A stretch of DNA of 39,949 nt from assembly GCA_016871355.1 (NCBI GenBank), contig VFZC01000020.1:1-39949 (forward strand), written 5' to 3'. Positions 33,863 to 39,949 of the stretch are shown here, in pieces; position 1 is the stretch's first letter; the number at the start of each line of letters is the position of its first letter. The DNA is from Actinomycetota bacterium. Lineage in GTDB: Bacteria > Actinomycetota > Acidimicrobiia > Acidimicrobiales > Ilumatobacteraceae. The translations under genes and the position numbers were made by a program. The notes beneath the pieces were generated by a model, which saw only the letters and a program-made list of their open reading frames with translations, searched no databases and was not told the origin of the DNA.

Positions 33863-34434
33863 GAGTCGAGATCCTCCTGCGTGTCGATGTCGGCACTCGA
33901 GCCACCGCAGGCTACTTCCGAAACGAGTTCGGAGCGCAGGCGAATGAGGTCGCGCGCGCCACTGTCACCGGTCACCGGAAGCAACGACCACACCGACTCG
34001 TGCAAGCGCACCGGATTGCCGCGAACTCCGTCGTAGGTGGCCACGGCGATCGGCGACGTGGATGACGCGACCGCTTGCCACGCATCGGGTGTGACGAAGG
34101 GTTGATCGGCCAGACCGATCACCACGGCATCGGCCCCGTTCGCTCGGGCGGCGGTCACCGCGCACTGCACCGAGGTGGCCTGGCCCTCGGCCCAGTTCGG
34201 GTTGCACACGACGAGACACCCGGCCGTGACGTCGGAGGGCAAGTCGACTGCTCCGACCACCACGATGACCGGTCCGATGGCGGCGGCCCGGGCCGCCCCG
34301 ATCGCCCGACCGGCCACGGTGTCAGCCGGTGTACCAGCCACTGTTTCGGTTCCGAGGGGGGCCAGGAGCTTGTGGGTGGGTCCGGAGAACCGCGAGCCCG
34401 CTCCGGCAGCCAGGACGACGGCGAATGTTGTCAC
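33853..34434 (-). CDS. MobA-like nucleotidyltransferase (MocA-type)
   Basis: 193 residues from GTG 34434. The start VVLAAGAGSRF and later GLADQPFVTPD match the molybdenum cofactor cytidylyl- or guanylyltransferase family (MocA/MobA). Such proteins finish the molybdopterin cofactor for enzymes like xanthine or CO dehydrogenase. With the CoxG-like gene next to it this fits a molybdoenzyme accessory pair, but the enzyme itself is elsewhere. First gene of the five-gene operon. Confidence 0.88.
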   Translation of the reverse strand: MTTFAVVLAAGAGSRFSGPTHKLLAPLGTETVAGTPADTVAGRAIGAARAAAIGPVIVVVGAVDLPSDVTAGCLVVCNPNWAEGQATSVQCAVTAARANGADAVVIGLADQPFVTPDAWQAVASSTSPIAVATYDGVRGNPVRLHESVWSLLPVTGDSGARDLIRLRSELVSEVACGGSSADIDTQEDLDSWT

Positions 34435-34520
34435 ACCTCTACTTTGCCCGATGAGCAGGGCTTTCGTGGGGTTCGGGGGCGGTTTTTAGAGTCGAAACTG
34501 GGTGACGTGTCGGCCCGCCC

Positions 34521-34609
34521 TTGGATGTTTCATTTTCGTTGCATTACCGTTTCGCTCTTCTGACGGCTGGCCTATGAGGTCGGCTGGTGAACCGTTCCCG
34601 ATCTCGGGA
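34521..34609 (+). promoter_or_regulatory. Promoter and structured leader of the NlpC/P60 gene
   Basis: The 183-bp divergent gap is AT-richer than its surroundings. TTGGAT (34521-34526) and TACCGT (34545-34550) are 18 nt apart, leaving a leader of about 60 nt. The leader ends in TCCCGA-TC-TCGGGA (34596-34609), whose right arm overlaps the GGGAGG ribosome-binding site. The hairpin could hide the site from ribosomes. I could not match the leader to a known c-di-AMP (ydaO) riboswitch. Confidence 0.5.
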
Positions 34610-34617
34610 GGTGAGCA

Positions 34618-35322
34618 GTGAGCGCCAGTGACATCCGTACCGAGACGTCGTGTCGTCCCGTCAATTCGTGTCGTCCCGACAAGTCGCGGCGTGATGGCGT
34701 TGCCGTGCGTCTTCGTCGGCTTCTCGCCGTTGTCGTTGCTTCCACTGCGGTCACCGTCACCTTCGTCGACCCACTTCTCGGCGTATCGACGGCGCAGGCC
34801 GCACCGGCGCGCCTGACCGATCCGATCGCCGAAATTGCATCGGGTGCCTTGGTGTTGGCGCGCACCACGACACCGTCATTCGCTGCGTGGCGCCGCGAAG
34901 TCGCCGACGAAGTCGGACTGCGTCTCGAGATCGATCCGACCGTTCTCGAAGCCGCGTGGTCACGGGCCGATGCAGAGCATCAGATCGCGCTCATGGCCGC
35001 ACTCGCTCAGATCGGAACGCCGTATCGTCGCCGGACATCCGATCCGGAGCGCGGATTCGATTGTTCGGGTCTCACCACGTGGGCCTGGGCGCAGGCCGGT
35101 CATTTGTTGCCGCGCAACTCGACGCAGCAGTGGCGAGCGGGTGATCCGCGCACCATCGACACCGCTCAAGCCGGTGATCTTCTCCGCTATCCGGGGCACG
35201 TGATGATGTGGCTTGGCGTTGGCCGCGCCATCGTTCACTCACCGCAATCGGGTGAATTCGTCGAGGTGCAGATCTTGTCGGAGCGCTCGTTCGAGCGCAG
35301 TCGTTTCTTCGACCCGAGTTGA
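34618..35322 (+). CDS. Secreted NlpC/P60 peptidoglycan hydrolase
   Basis: 234 residues from GTG. Residues about 30-61 form a signal peptide (VRLRRLLAVVVASTAV to AQA). The NlpC/P60 domain has Cys149 (GFDCSGLTTWAW), His194 (GHVMMWLG) and a third polar residue His207, the papain-like triad for cleaving gamma-D-Glu-linked stem peptides. About 29 residues precede the signal peptide and contain SCRPVN-SCRPDK, so GTG 34705 may be the real start, although the strong GGGAGGTG site is before 34618. Confidence 0.88.
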   Translation: MSASDIRTETSCRPVNSCRPDKSRRDGVAVRLRRLLAVVVASTAVTVTFVDPLLGVSTAQAAPARLTDPIAEIASGALVLARTTTPSFAAWRREVADEVGLRLEIDPTVLEAAWSRADAEHQIALMAALAQIGTPYRRRTSDPERGFDCSGLTTWAWAQAGHLLPRNSTQQWRAGDPRTIDTAQAGDLLRYPGHVMMWLGVGRAIVHSPQSGEFVEVQILSERSFERSRFFDPS

Positions 35323-35346
35323 ACGATCACGCGTACGCGTGATCGT
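35323..35346. terminator. 24-bp perfect palindrome, bidirectional terminator
   Basis: The half-site ACGATCACGCGT (35323-35334) is followed at once by its exact complement (35335-35346). It starts right after the NlpC/P60 stop and ends in the stop of the convergent lipoprotein gene, so it can end both transcripts. Confidence 0.7.
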
Positions 35347-36053
35347 CACGACGTAGCGAAGGCGGCCGGATCGGCGCTGGGGTTCACGGCGATCGCTTCG
35401 ATGAGCAGATCGGCCGTGTCGAGATACGCGAGGACACCGAGGCCATCGAACGCGCAGTAGGACTTCTCGCGGGTGATGCCGGTGGAGTCGACCACGGGGA
35501 CGGTTGCGCACGTGGCCGGGCGATCGGCGATGGTGCGGGTCGAGGACTGCGAGTCACCCACTGCCACCACGGCATCCTGCTCGAGTCGATCGATCACGGC
35601 GCCTTGGAAGATGCGTGAGTTCACCATGCGATCGGAAACCCGAGTTTCGTCGATACCGGGACGGCATTCGCCCGTGATGGTCGAGCACGTGGCCGTGGAA
35701 CCATCGGAGGCGAACACGAACCGCACCTCGGCCACCTGGACGCTGGTGCCCAGCGAACGATCGACCGAAATCGAGCCGGTGGTGGACTGCCCGCCGAACT
35801 TCGTGGTGACCGAGTAGTCGACCCGGAAGGACGTCGATTCGGAATCCGATGAGAAGCCCGCAGCCAATACGTCGACCACGGCACTGATCGCGGCGTCGTC
35901 GATGGACGGAATGGTGTCGTCGGTGACGAGTCGTGGACGTTCACCCGTGATGCATCCACCGAGCGAGATCAGGCCGATCACGAAGCTGACGGCAAGAGCA
36001 CCGCGTCCGATTCGTCGCGAGCTCGACCGTGTGTCGTGAGTCCGAACTTTCAC
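35346..36053 (-). CDS. Putative lipoprotein, family not recognised
   Basis: 235 residues from GTG 36053; TATGCT 6 nt upstream supports this start. A basic n-region and hydrophobic stretch lead to lipobox ISLGGC. I do not recognise the mature domain. It has Cys pairs (STATCSTITGEC and CATVPVV to SYC) that could form disulphides, and mostly beta-type sequence. It would be processed by Lgt. Divergent from a polytopic membrane protein. Confidence 0.75.
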   Translation of the reverse strand: MKVRTHDTRSSSRRIGRGALAVSFVIGLISLGGCITGERPRLVTDDTIPSIDDAAISAVVDVLAAGFSSDSESTSFRVDYSVTTKFGGQSTTGSISVDRSLGTSVQVAEVRFVFASDGSTATCSTITGECRPGIDETRVSDRMVNSRIFQGAVIDRLEQDAVVAVGDSQSSTRTIADRPATCATVPVVDSTGITREKSYCAFDGLGVLAYLDTADLLIEAIAVNPSADPAAFATS

Positions 36054-36059
36054 ATGGTG

Positions 36060-36084
36060 AGCATACGCAGGCGGACCGTATTGT
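36060..36084. promoter_or_regulatory. Divergent leaderless -10 pair
   Basis: TATGCT on the minus strand (36060-36065) is 6 nt from GTG 36053, and TATTGT on the plus strand (36079-36084) is 6 nt from GTG 36091. Only 37 bp separate the two genes. Confidence 0.5.
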
Positions 36085-36090
36085 GACGGT

Positions 36091-36954
36091 GTGATCGATC
36101 TCGACGCCGCGACGTTCCTGCTGCAGTGGGCCGCGGGCGGAATGATCGGTTGTTGGTTCACTACTCGCCGTCGAGAGGTCGGCCTGGGCTACGGATGGAT
36201 GTTGCGCATCACGTTCCTGTGCTTCGCCGTGGCGGCCGCCGCACTCGGATGGGCGTCCGACGGGGGAGCCGCGACTCGCGTTCGTGACGTCACGAGTGTT
36301 CTCGTCTCCCTCGCCTGCGCCGGAGCTCTGGTGTCGAGCATCGTGAGGCGCAAAGCAGGTGTTCGCGGTCAACTCGCCGATCACGATCGTCGGAGTCAGC
36401 GGATCGCCGAAATGACGGGAATCGATCGCGACGGAGTGACTCTCGATCGAGAGGGTCGCGAGTTCGATCCGCGACTCGATCTCGTCGCGCCCATCGTCGG
36501 CGTCGTGGGTCTGGTGGCGGCTGGCGTCGATGCGGGCGGCAACGATGGTCTCGCGGTGGCGCGCATCATCGTCGGCGCGGTGTTCCTCGGCTTCGTGACC
36601 GACGCGATGCTTCTCGGTCACTGGTATCTCGTTCAGCCCGGACTTCCGCGACGTCACGTGAACGACATCGTGCGCGCGTTCTTGTGGGTGTGGCCGGCCG
36701 AAGTAGCGGTCATGTTGATACCGACCGGAATAATCAGCGTGTTCTCTGGTGCGGTCGACGACGGCTGGGGCGGTCAGCTCGGATGGTTCTGGGCGGCGTG
36801 CGCGGTGACCACCGGTGTGCTCGGCGTCGTCACGCAGCGCGCGCTTCGTGAACGCTCGTATTCGGCTGTGATGGCCGCGACCGGCCTCATGTATCTCGCG
36901 ATCCTCACGGCGTTCGGTACCGACTTGGTGGCCCGCGCCGTTCTGGCCGGTTGA
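36091..36954 (+). CDS. Polytopic membrane protein, unknown
   Basis: 287 residues from GTG with about seven or eight hydrophobic helices (near 6-24, 37-54, 67-85, 131-148, 155-180, 195-218, 228-248, 258-277) and one cytoplasm-type loop (86-130). I do not recognise the family. LLGHWYLVQPGLPRRHVNDIVR places His177 inside or at the end of a helix with His189 shortly after; haem or metal binding is possible but speculative. Its stop abuts that of the convergent CoA-transferase gene. Confidence 0.75.
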   Translation: MIDLDAATFLLQWAAGGMIGCWFTTRRREVGLGYGWMLRITFLCFAVAAAALGWASDGGAATRVRDVTSVLVSLACAGALVSSIVRRKAGVRGQLADHDRRSQRIAEMTGIDRDGVTLDREGREFDPRLDLVAPIVGVVGLVAAGVDAGGNDGLAVARIIVGAVFLGFVTDAMLLGHWYLVQPGLPRRHVNDIVRAFLWVWPAEVAVMLIPTGIISVFSGAVDDGWGGQLGWFWAACAVTTGVLGVVTQRALRERSYSAVMAATGLMYLAILTAFGTDLVARAVLAG

Positions 36955-38142
36955 TCAGCCGATCACACCCGCTGCACGTAAGGCCGCGGCATCGAGACCC
37001 ACTTCAGCGACGATCTCGTCGCTGTGTTCACCGGGCATCGGCGCATGACGACCCACCCGTGATGGTGTAGCCGAGAAGCGAGCGGCCGGGCGCGGTTCAC
37101 GCGTACGACCAGCCGCCGGATGCTCGCGCTCCACGAACACCGCGTTGTTGATCACCTGTGGCTGGGTCGGCAGTTCGGGAATCGTCACGATTTTCGAAGC
37201 CGGAACGTCGCATTCGTGCGCTCGCGCCACGAACTCGTCGACACCGCGTTCGGCGGCGAGTTCGATCATGAGCGGGACGAGCTGCGAGGCGTTCGCGGTG
37301 CGCGCGAACATCGTGGAGAAGCGCTCGTCGGATGCAAGGTCGGGACGGCCATACGCCTCGCACAAGCCCTTGAACTCCGAATCGCTCACCACGCCGATGG
37401 AAGCGAAGCCGTCCTTCATGCGCGTGACGGCGTAGTTCTGCGCGATCGTCGGAGTGCGGTTGGCATCGTCGTCGAGGAGAACCGCGTCCATGGCCGAATC
37501 CGGCCACAGGAACGCGATCGCCGCATCGAGCATTGCGAGAACGATGTGCTGACCTTGCGCTTGACCACGTTCGCGGGCGAGTAGTGCCGCGGTGACGGCC
37601 TGGGCCGCCTTCAACGACGTGACCTTGTCGCATAACAACGTGCGGAACAACGACGGCGTGCCGTTCTGCGGGTCGACCTGAACACTGGCCAGACCCGACG
37701 CCCCCTGGATCACGTTGTCGTACACGCGATGGCCACTGGCCGGACCGTCGGGTCCGTAGCCGCTGATGCTCACGTAGATGAGATTCGGGTTGACGGCCTT
37801 CAAGTCGTCGTATCCGATTCCGAGTCGTTCGACCGCGCCCGGTCGGAAGTTCTGGATCACGACGTCGGCGGTTTTGGCGAGAGTCTTCAACACCTCAACA
37901 CCCTCGGGGCGCTTCAAGTCGACGACGAGCGAACGCTTACCGCGGTTGTTGTTGAGGAAGATGCCCGTCATGCCACCTTTGGCCGAACCGAGGTAGCGCA
38001 TGAAGTCGCCGATGCCAGGTGACTCCACCTTGATGACGTCGGCACCTTGGTCGGCGAGAGTCATCGCGGCCAAAGGACCGGAGATCATCACCGAAAGATC
38101 GAGAACCTTGATGCCGTGCAGAGGGCCGTTGCTCGTTGTCAT
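36955..38142 (-). CDS. CaiB/BaiF family III CoA-transferase
   Basis: A 395-residue class III CoA-transferase: GIKVLDLSVMISGPLAAMTL, DQGADVIKVESPGIGDFMR, NNRGKRSLVVDLKRPEG and VVIQNFRPGAVERLG are the family blocks. The catalytic Asp is probably the one in LLCDKVTSLKAAQA. These enzymes move CoA between carboxylic acids (for example formyl-, carnitine- or succinyl-linked). Acyl-CoA chemistry also appears in three crotonases in this window. Substrate unknown. Confidence 0.92.
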   Translation of the reverse strand: MTTSNGPLHGIKVLDLSVMISGPLAAMTLADQGADVIKVESPGIGDFMRYLGSAKGGMTGIFLNNNRGKRSLVVDLKRPEGVEVLKTLAKTADVVIQNFRPGAVERLGIGYDDLKAVNPNLIYVSISGYGPDGPASGHRVYDNVIQGASGLASVQVDPQNGTPSLFRTLLCDKVTSLKAAQAVTAALLARERGQAQGQHIVLAMLDAAIAFLWPDSAMDAVLLDDDANRTPTIAQNYAVTRMKDGFASIGVVSDSEFKGLCEAYGRPDLASDERFSTMFARTANASQLVPLMIELAAERGVDEFVARAHECDVPASKIVTIPELPTQPQVINNAVFVEREHPAAGRTREPRPAARFSATPSRVGRHAPMPGEHSDEIVAEVGLDAAALRAAGVIG

Positions 38143-38171
38143 GCGGCCATGTTCTCATGGCTGGGTAATTC

Positions 38172-39560
38172 TTACGCCACCGTGCTCGAGTGGGCCCGGA
38201 TGCGATGGGCGAGCAGCCCGCCGATCACCGTCAACACGAAGGCGGCCGAGAAGTTGGTGACCAGAGCCGAGCTCAACGACCAGGTGCCACGGTCGGCGAT
38301 GGCCACGGTCGCACCACCCAATCCGCCCATCAAACTGAAGCCGATGCTGTCGGCGAGGTTCACCTGGCTCGCGATCACGCCGTCGCGTCCGGGTTCGGCG
38401 TGAGTCATCGCCGCCACCGAGGTCGGGACGAACAGCAGACCCATTCCGAGACCGGCCAAACACCACGTGGCGAAGACAGCGGGGAGCGGCCACGAGGCAT
38501 CCACGACCATCGATGTCGTCACGACACCCAACCCGATGAGAGCGAAGCCAACAGTCGCGCTGCGATCGGGTCGAACGCGCGGCATCTTCGACACGATGGC
38601 CGAACCGATGCTCCACGTCACCGCGGCGCCGATGATCACGAATCCTTGAACCGTGGCCGACGCGCCGTGAATTCGATCGGCGGCGAGTGGAACGAACGAG
38701 TCGACTCCGAGAAAGGCCGCGGTCGCGAGAATTCGACACATCACGATGGCGGCGAGTCCGTGCGAGGCTCGCGCGACGCCCGGTGGGGACAGTTGCCGCC
38801 AGGCCCGCACGCCGATGAGAACGCCGAGAGCGGCGACCGGAACTCCGATGATCACGATCGACGATTGGAGGCCGATCGCGAGCGCGCCGATGCCGGCCGC
38901 GAGTCGCACGGCTTGCCCGATGCGTCGCTGATTGTCGACACTCGAATGATGACCCGTTCCGATGAGCGCCGGGTTGCGCATGGCGGGCAGCGCCAGCACG
39001 GCGGTGGCGACGACGAGTGGGAGCACCGACACGAAGACCGAACGCCAGCCGAACACGTTGGTCATCCAGCCCGCGAGTCCGGGAGCGACGAGACTCGGAA
39101 GCACCCAACCGGCCGACACCCACGCGAAGATTCGCGCTTGTTCGTGCGACGCCCACATTCGATTGATCACCGCGTAGGCCACGGGAATCAGGCCGCCCGA
39201 TCCGATTCCTTGGACGAGTCGACCGAGCAACACGACCCACATCGACGGCGCGACGGCGGCGATCACGAGACCAACCGAGAAGAGTCCGAGTGAGATCGCG
39301 TACGGAAGGCGTGGTCCGCGACTGTCGATGAGTCCACCGACGGTGACGAGGCTCACGATGTTGGCCAGGGTGTAAGCCGCGAGTGTTGCGCCGTAGAGCG
39401 AGTCTCCACCCAATTGGTCCGACACGGTCGGAAGAGCCGTGATCACCGCGGTCACTTCGAACGCGATGAGGGTCGTGGCCAGAACGAGTCCGACCGCGAG
39501 CGGACCGCGACGCTCCGATGTCGCTGATTCGGTCAAGATGCCGGCGCCACCAGCGGCCAC
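38172..39560 (-). CDS. MFS transporter (DHA-type exporter)
   Basis: A 462-residue major facilitator with about 12-14 helices. The early block ALPTVSDQLGG, DSRGPRLPY and GRLVQGIGSGGLIPVAYAVI are typical of drug:H+ antiporters. The start is uncertain: GTG 39560 gives the length quoted, while TTG 39536 would overlap the amidase stop by 4 nt (TTGA), as seen for the DUF501 gene. Cotranscribed with the amidase. Substrate unknown. Confidence 0.88.
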   Translation of the reverse strand: MAAGGAGILTESATSERRGPLAVGLVLATTLIAFEVTAVITALPTVSDQLGGDSLYGATLAAYTLANIVSLVTVGGLIDSRGPRLPYAISLGLFSVGLVIAAVAPSMWVVLLGRLVQGIGSGGLIPVAYAVINRMWASHEQARIFAWVSAGWVLPSLVAPGLAGWMTNVFGWRSVFVSVLPLVVATAVLALPAMRNPALIGTGHHSSVDNQRRIGQAVRLAAGIGALAIGLQSSIVIIGVPVAALGVLIGVRAWRQLSPPGVARASHGLAAIVMCRILATAAFLGVDSFVPLAADRIHGASATVQGFVIIGAAVTWSIGSAIVSKMPRVRPDRSATVGFALIGLGVVTTSMVVDASWPLPAVFATWCLAGLGMGLLFVPTSVAAMTHAEPGRDGVIASQVNLADSIGFSLMGGLGGATVAIADRGTWSLSSALVTNFSAAFVLTVIGGLLAHRIRAHSSTVA

Positions 39561-39949
39561 GGCCGCTCGTGCTCGCAGGCGAGTGCGACATCGAGAAGCA
39601 ACTGCTCGCTGAAGTGACGGCCGACGACTTGCAGTCCGACCGGAAGGCCGTCGACGAATCCGGACGGGATCGACACCGCGGCGTTGCCGTGCAGATTGGC
39701 CGGGAACGTGAGACGTCCGTTGTTGCCGGCGCCCGCGGTGATTCCACCGAACTCGCTCGGCAGCGGTCCTTCGGCGGCGAAAGCGACGTCGGGATTGGAT
39801 GCGGTGAGCACGAAGTCGACGCCATCGGCCGGATCGAAGATCTCGGCCATGCGGTCGTTGAGGGCGGCGCGACGCGATTCGATGCGGGCCCGAGCATCGG
39901 TGCCGTATCGACCGAGAGTGGTTTCGATTCCGAACCGCATCTCGGGAGT
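39533..39949 (-). CDS. Amidase, C-terminal part (start outside window)
   Basis: The frame is open to the right edge, so only about the last 139 residues are present. ANLHGNAAVSIPSGF, DGLPVGLQVVGRHFSEQLLL and ALACEHERPWP match the C-terminal region of amidase-signature enzymes. The catalytic Lys-Ser-Ser part would lie beyond the edge. It is a stand-alone amidase, separate from gatA. Confidence 0.85.
   Translation of the reverse strand, partial: TPEMRFGIETTLGRYGTDARARIESRRAALNDRMAEIFDPADGVDFVLTASNPDVAFAAEGPLPSEFGGITAGAGNNGRLTFPANLHGNAAVSIPSGFVDGLPVGLQVVGRHFSEQLLLDVALACEHERPWPLVAPAS

Noticed and set aside
32156-34036. 626-codon plus-strand frame
   Set aside because: It covers ppx, DUF501 and coxG on the other strand and has shadow-type composition.
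34435-34617. Possible c-di-AMP (ydaO) riboswitch before the NlpC/P60 gene
   Set aside because: Such switches often precede this gene class in Actinobacteria, but I could not align the conserved core here; only a simple hairpin is visible.
38155-39897. 580-codon minus-strand frame
   Set aside because: Arg-rich; it overlaps the MFS transporter in another frame.
1-39949. tRNA, rRNA, CRISPR, insertion sequence or prophage
   Set aside because: Gaps are too short for most of these and no tRNA fold, repeat-spacer pattern, transposase or integrase was seen.

Overview
The window is a densely packed, high-GC chromosomal segment with almost no intergenic DNA: the longest gap without a gene is about 180 bp. 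I see no tRNA, rRNA, insertion sequence, prophage or CRISPR array. Many start codons are GTG or TTG, stop/start overlaps of 1-4 nt are common, and many genes have a TANNNT -10 box only 6-8 nt before the start codon (leaderless style). The gene content includes a FolP-like gene beside gpgS, a DUF501-ppx pair, several crotonases, a CaiB/BaiF CoA-transferase and gatCAB. Together these point to an actinobacterium, most likely an Acidimicrobiia/Ilumatobacter-type lineage. That placement is inference; no marker gene here proves it.

Layout. 1-1.4 kb: an ECF sigma factor fused to a zinc-binding anti-sigma-like motif, a membrane helix and a Thr/Pro-rich tail, running off the left edge. 1.5-9.2 kb: aldose epimerase, D-Tyr-tRNA deacylase (dtd), apolipoprotein N-acyltransferase (lnt, with Ser at the catalytic Cys position), a sortase-like domain lacking its Cys and split from a lipoprotein-type N-terminus, an M48 membrane protease, an esterase, lgt, a crotonase and galT. 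9.3-14.6 kb: GH36 alpha-galactosidase and gatCAB. 14.6-20 kb: M20 amidohydrolase, a FolB-FolK fusion, a divergent FolP-like protein, gpgS, a RibD-C reductase and a quinone oxidoreductase. 20-28.4 kb: nucleoside salvage and uptake, made of a PhyH-add-upp operon, queF, and a four-gene BMP-type nucleoside ABC transporter. 28.4-31.1 kb: two crotonases and two proteins I do not recognise. 31.1-34.4 kb: a tightly overlapped five-gene operon (mocA-like, coxG-like, DUF501, ppx, GNAT). 34.6-40 kb: an NlpC/P60 hydrolase, a lipoprotein, a polytopic membrane protein, a CoA-transferase, an MFS transporter and the end of an amidase.

How the parts relate. Galactose use is represented by galM-like, galT and GH36 genes, the last two divergent around a shared dyad. 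Lipoprotein maturation is represented by lgt and lnt, with several lipobox proteins as possible clients. The nucleoside transporter would feed add and upp. folB-folK and the FolP-like gene belong to pterin/folate biochemistry, and gpgS to glucosylglycerate-type synthesis.

No single large new system stands out. The most unusual items are the sigma/anti-sigma/membrane fusion, two envelope enzymes in one neighbourhood that have each lost the catalytic Cys (Lnt C-to-S, sortase C-to-R), the divergent FolP-like protein beside gpgS, and a pair of opposite-strand -10 boxes sharing bases between an M20 hydrolase and folB-folK.
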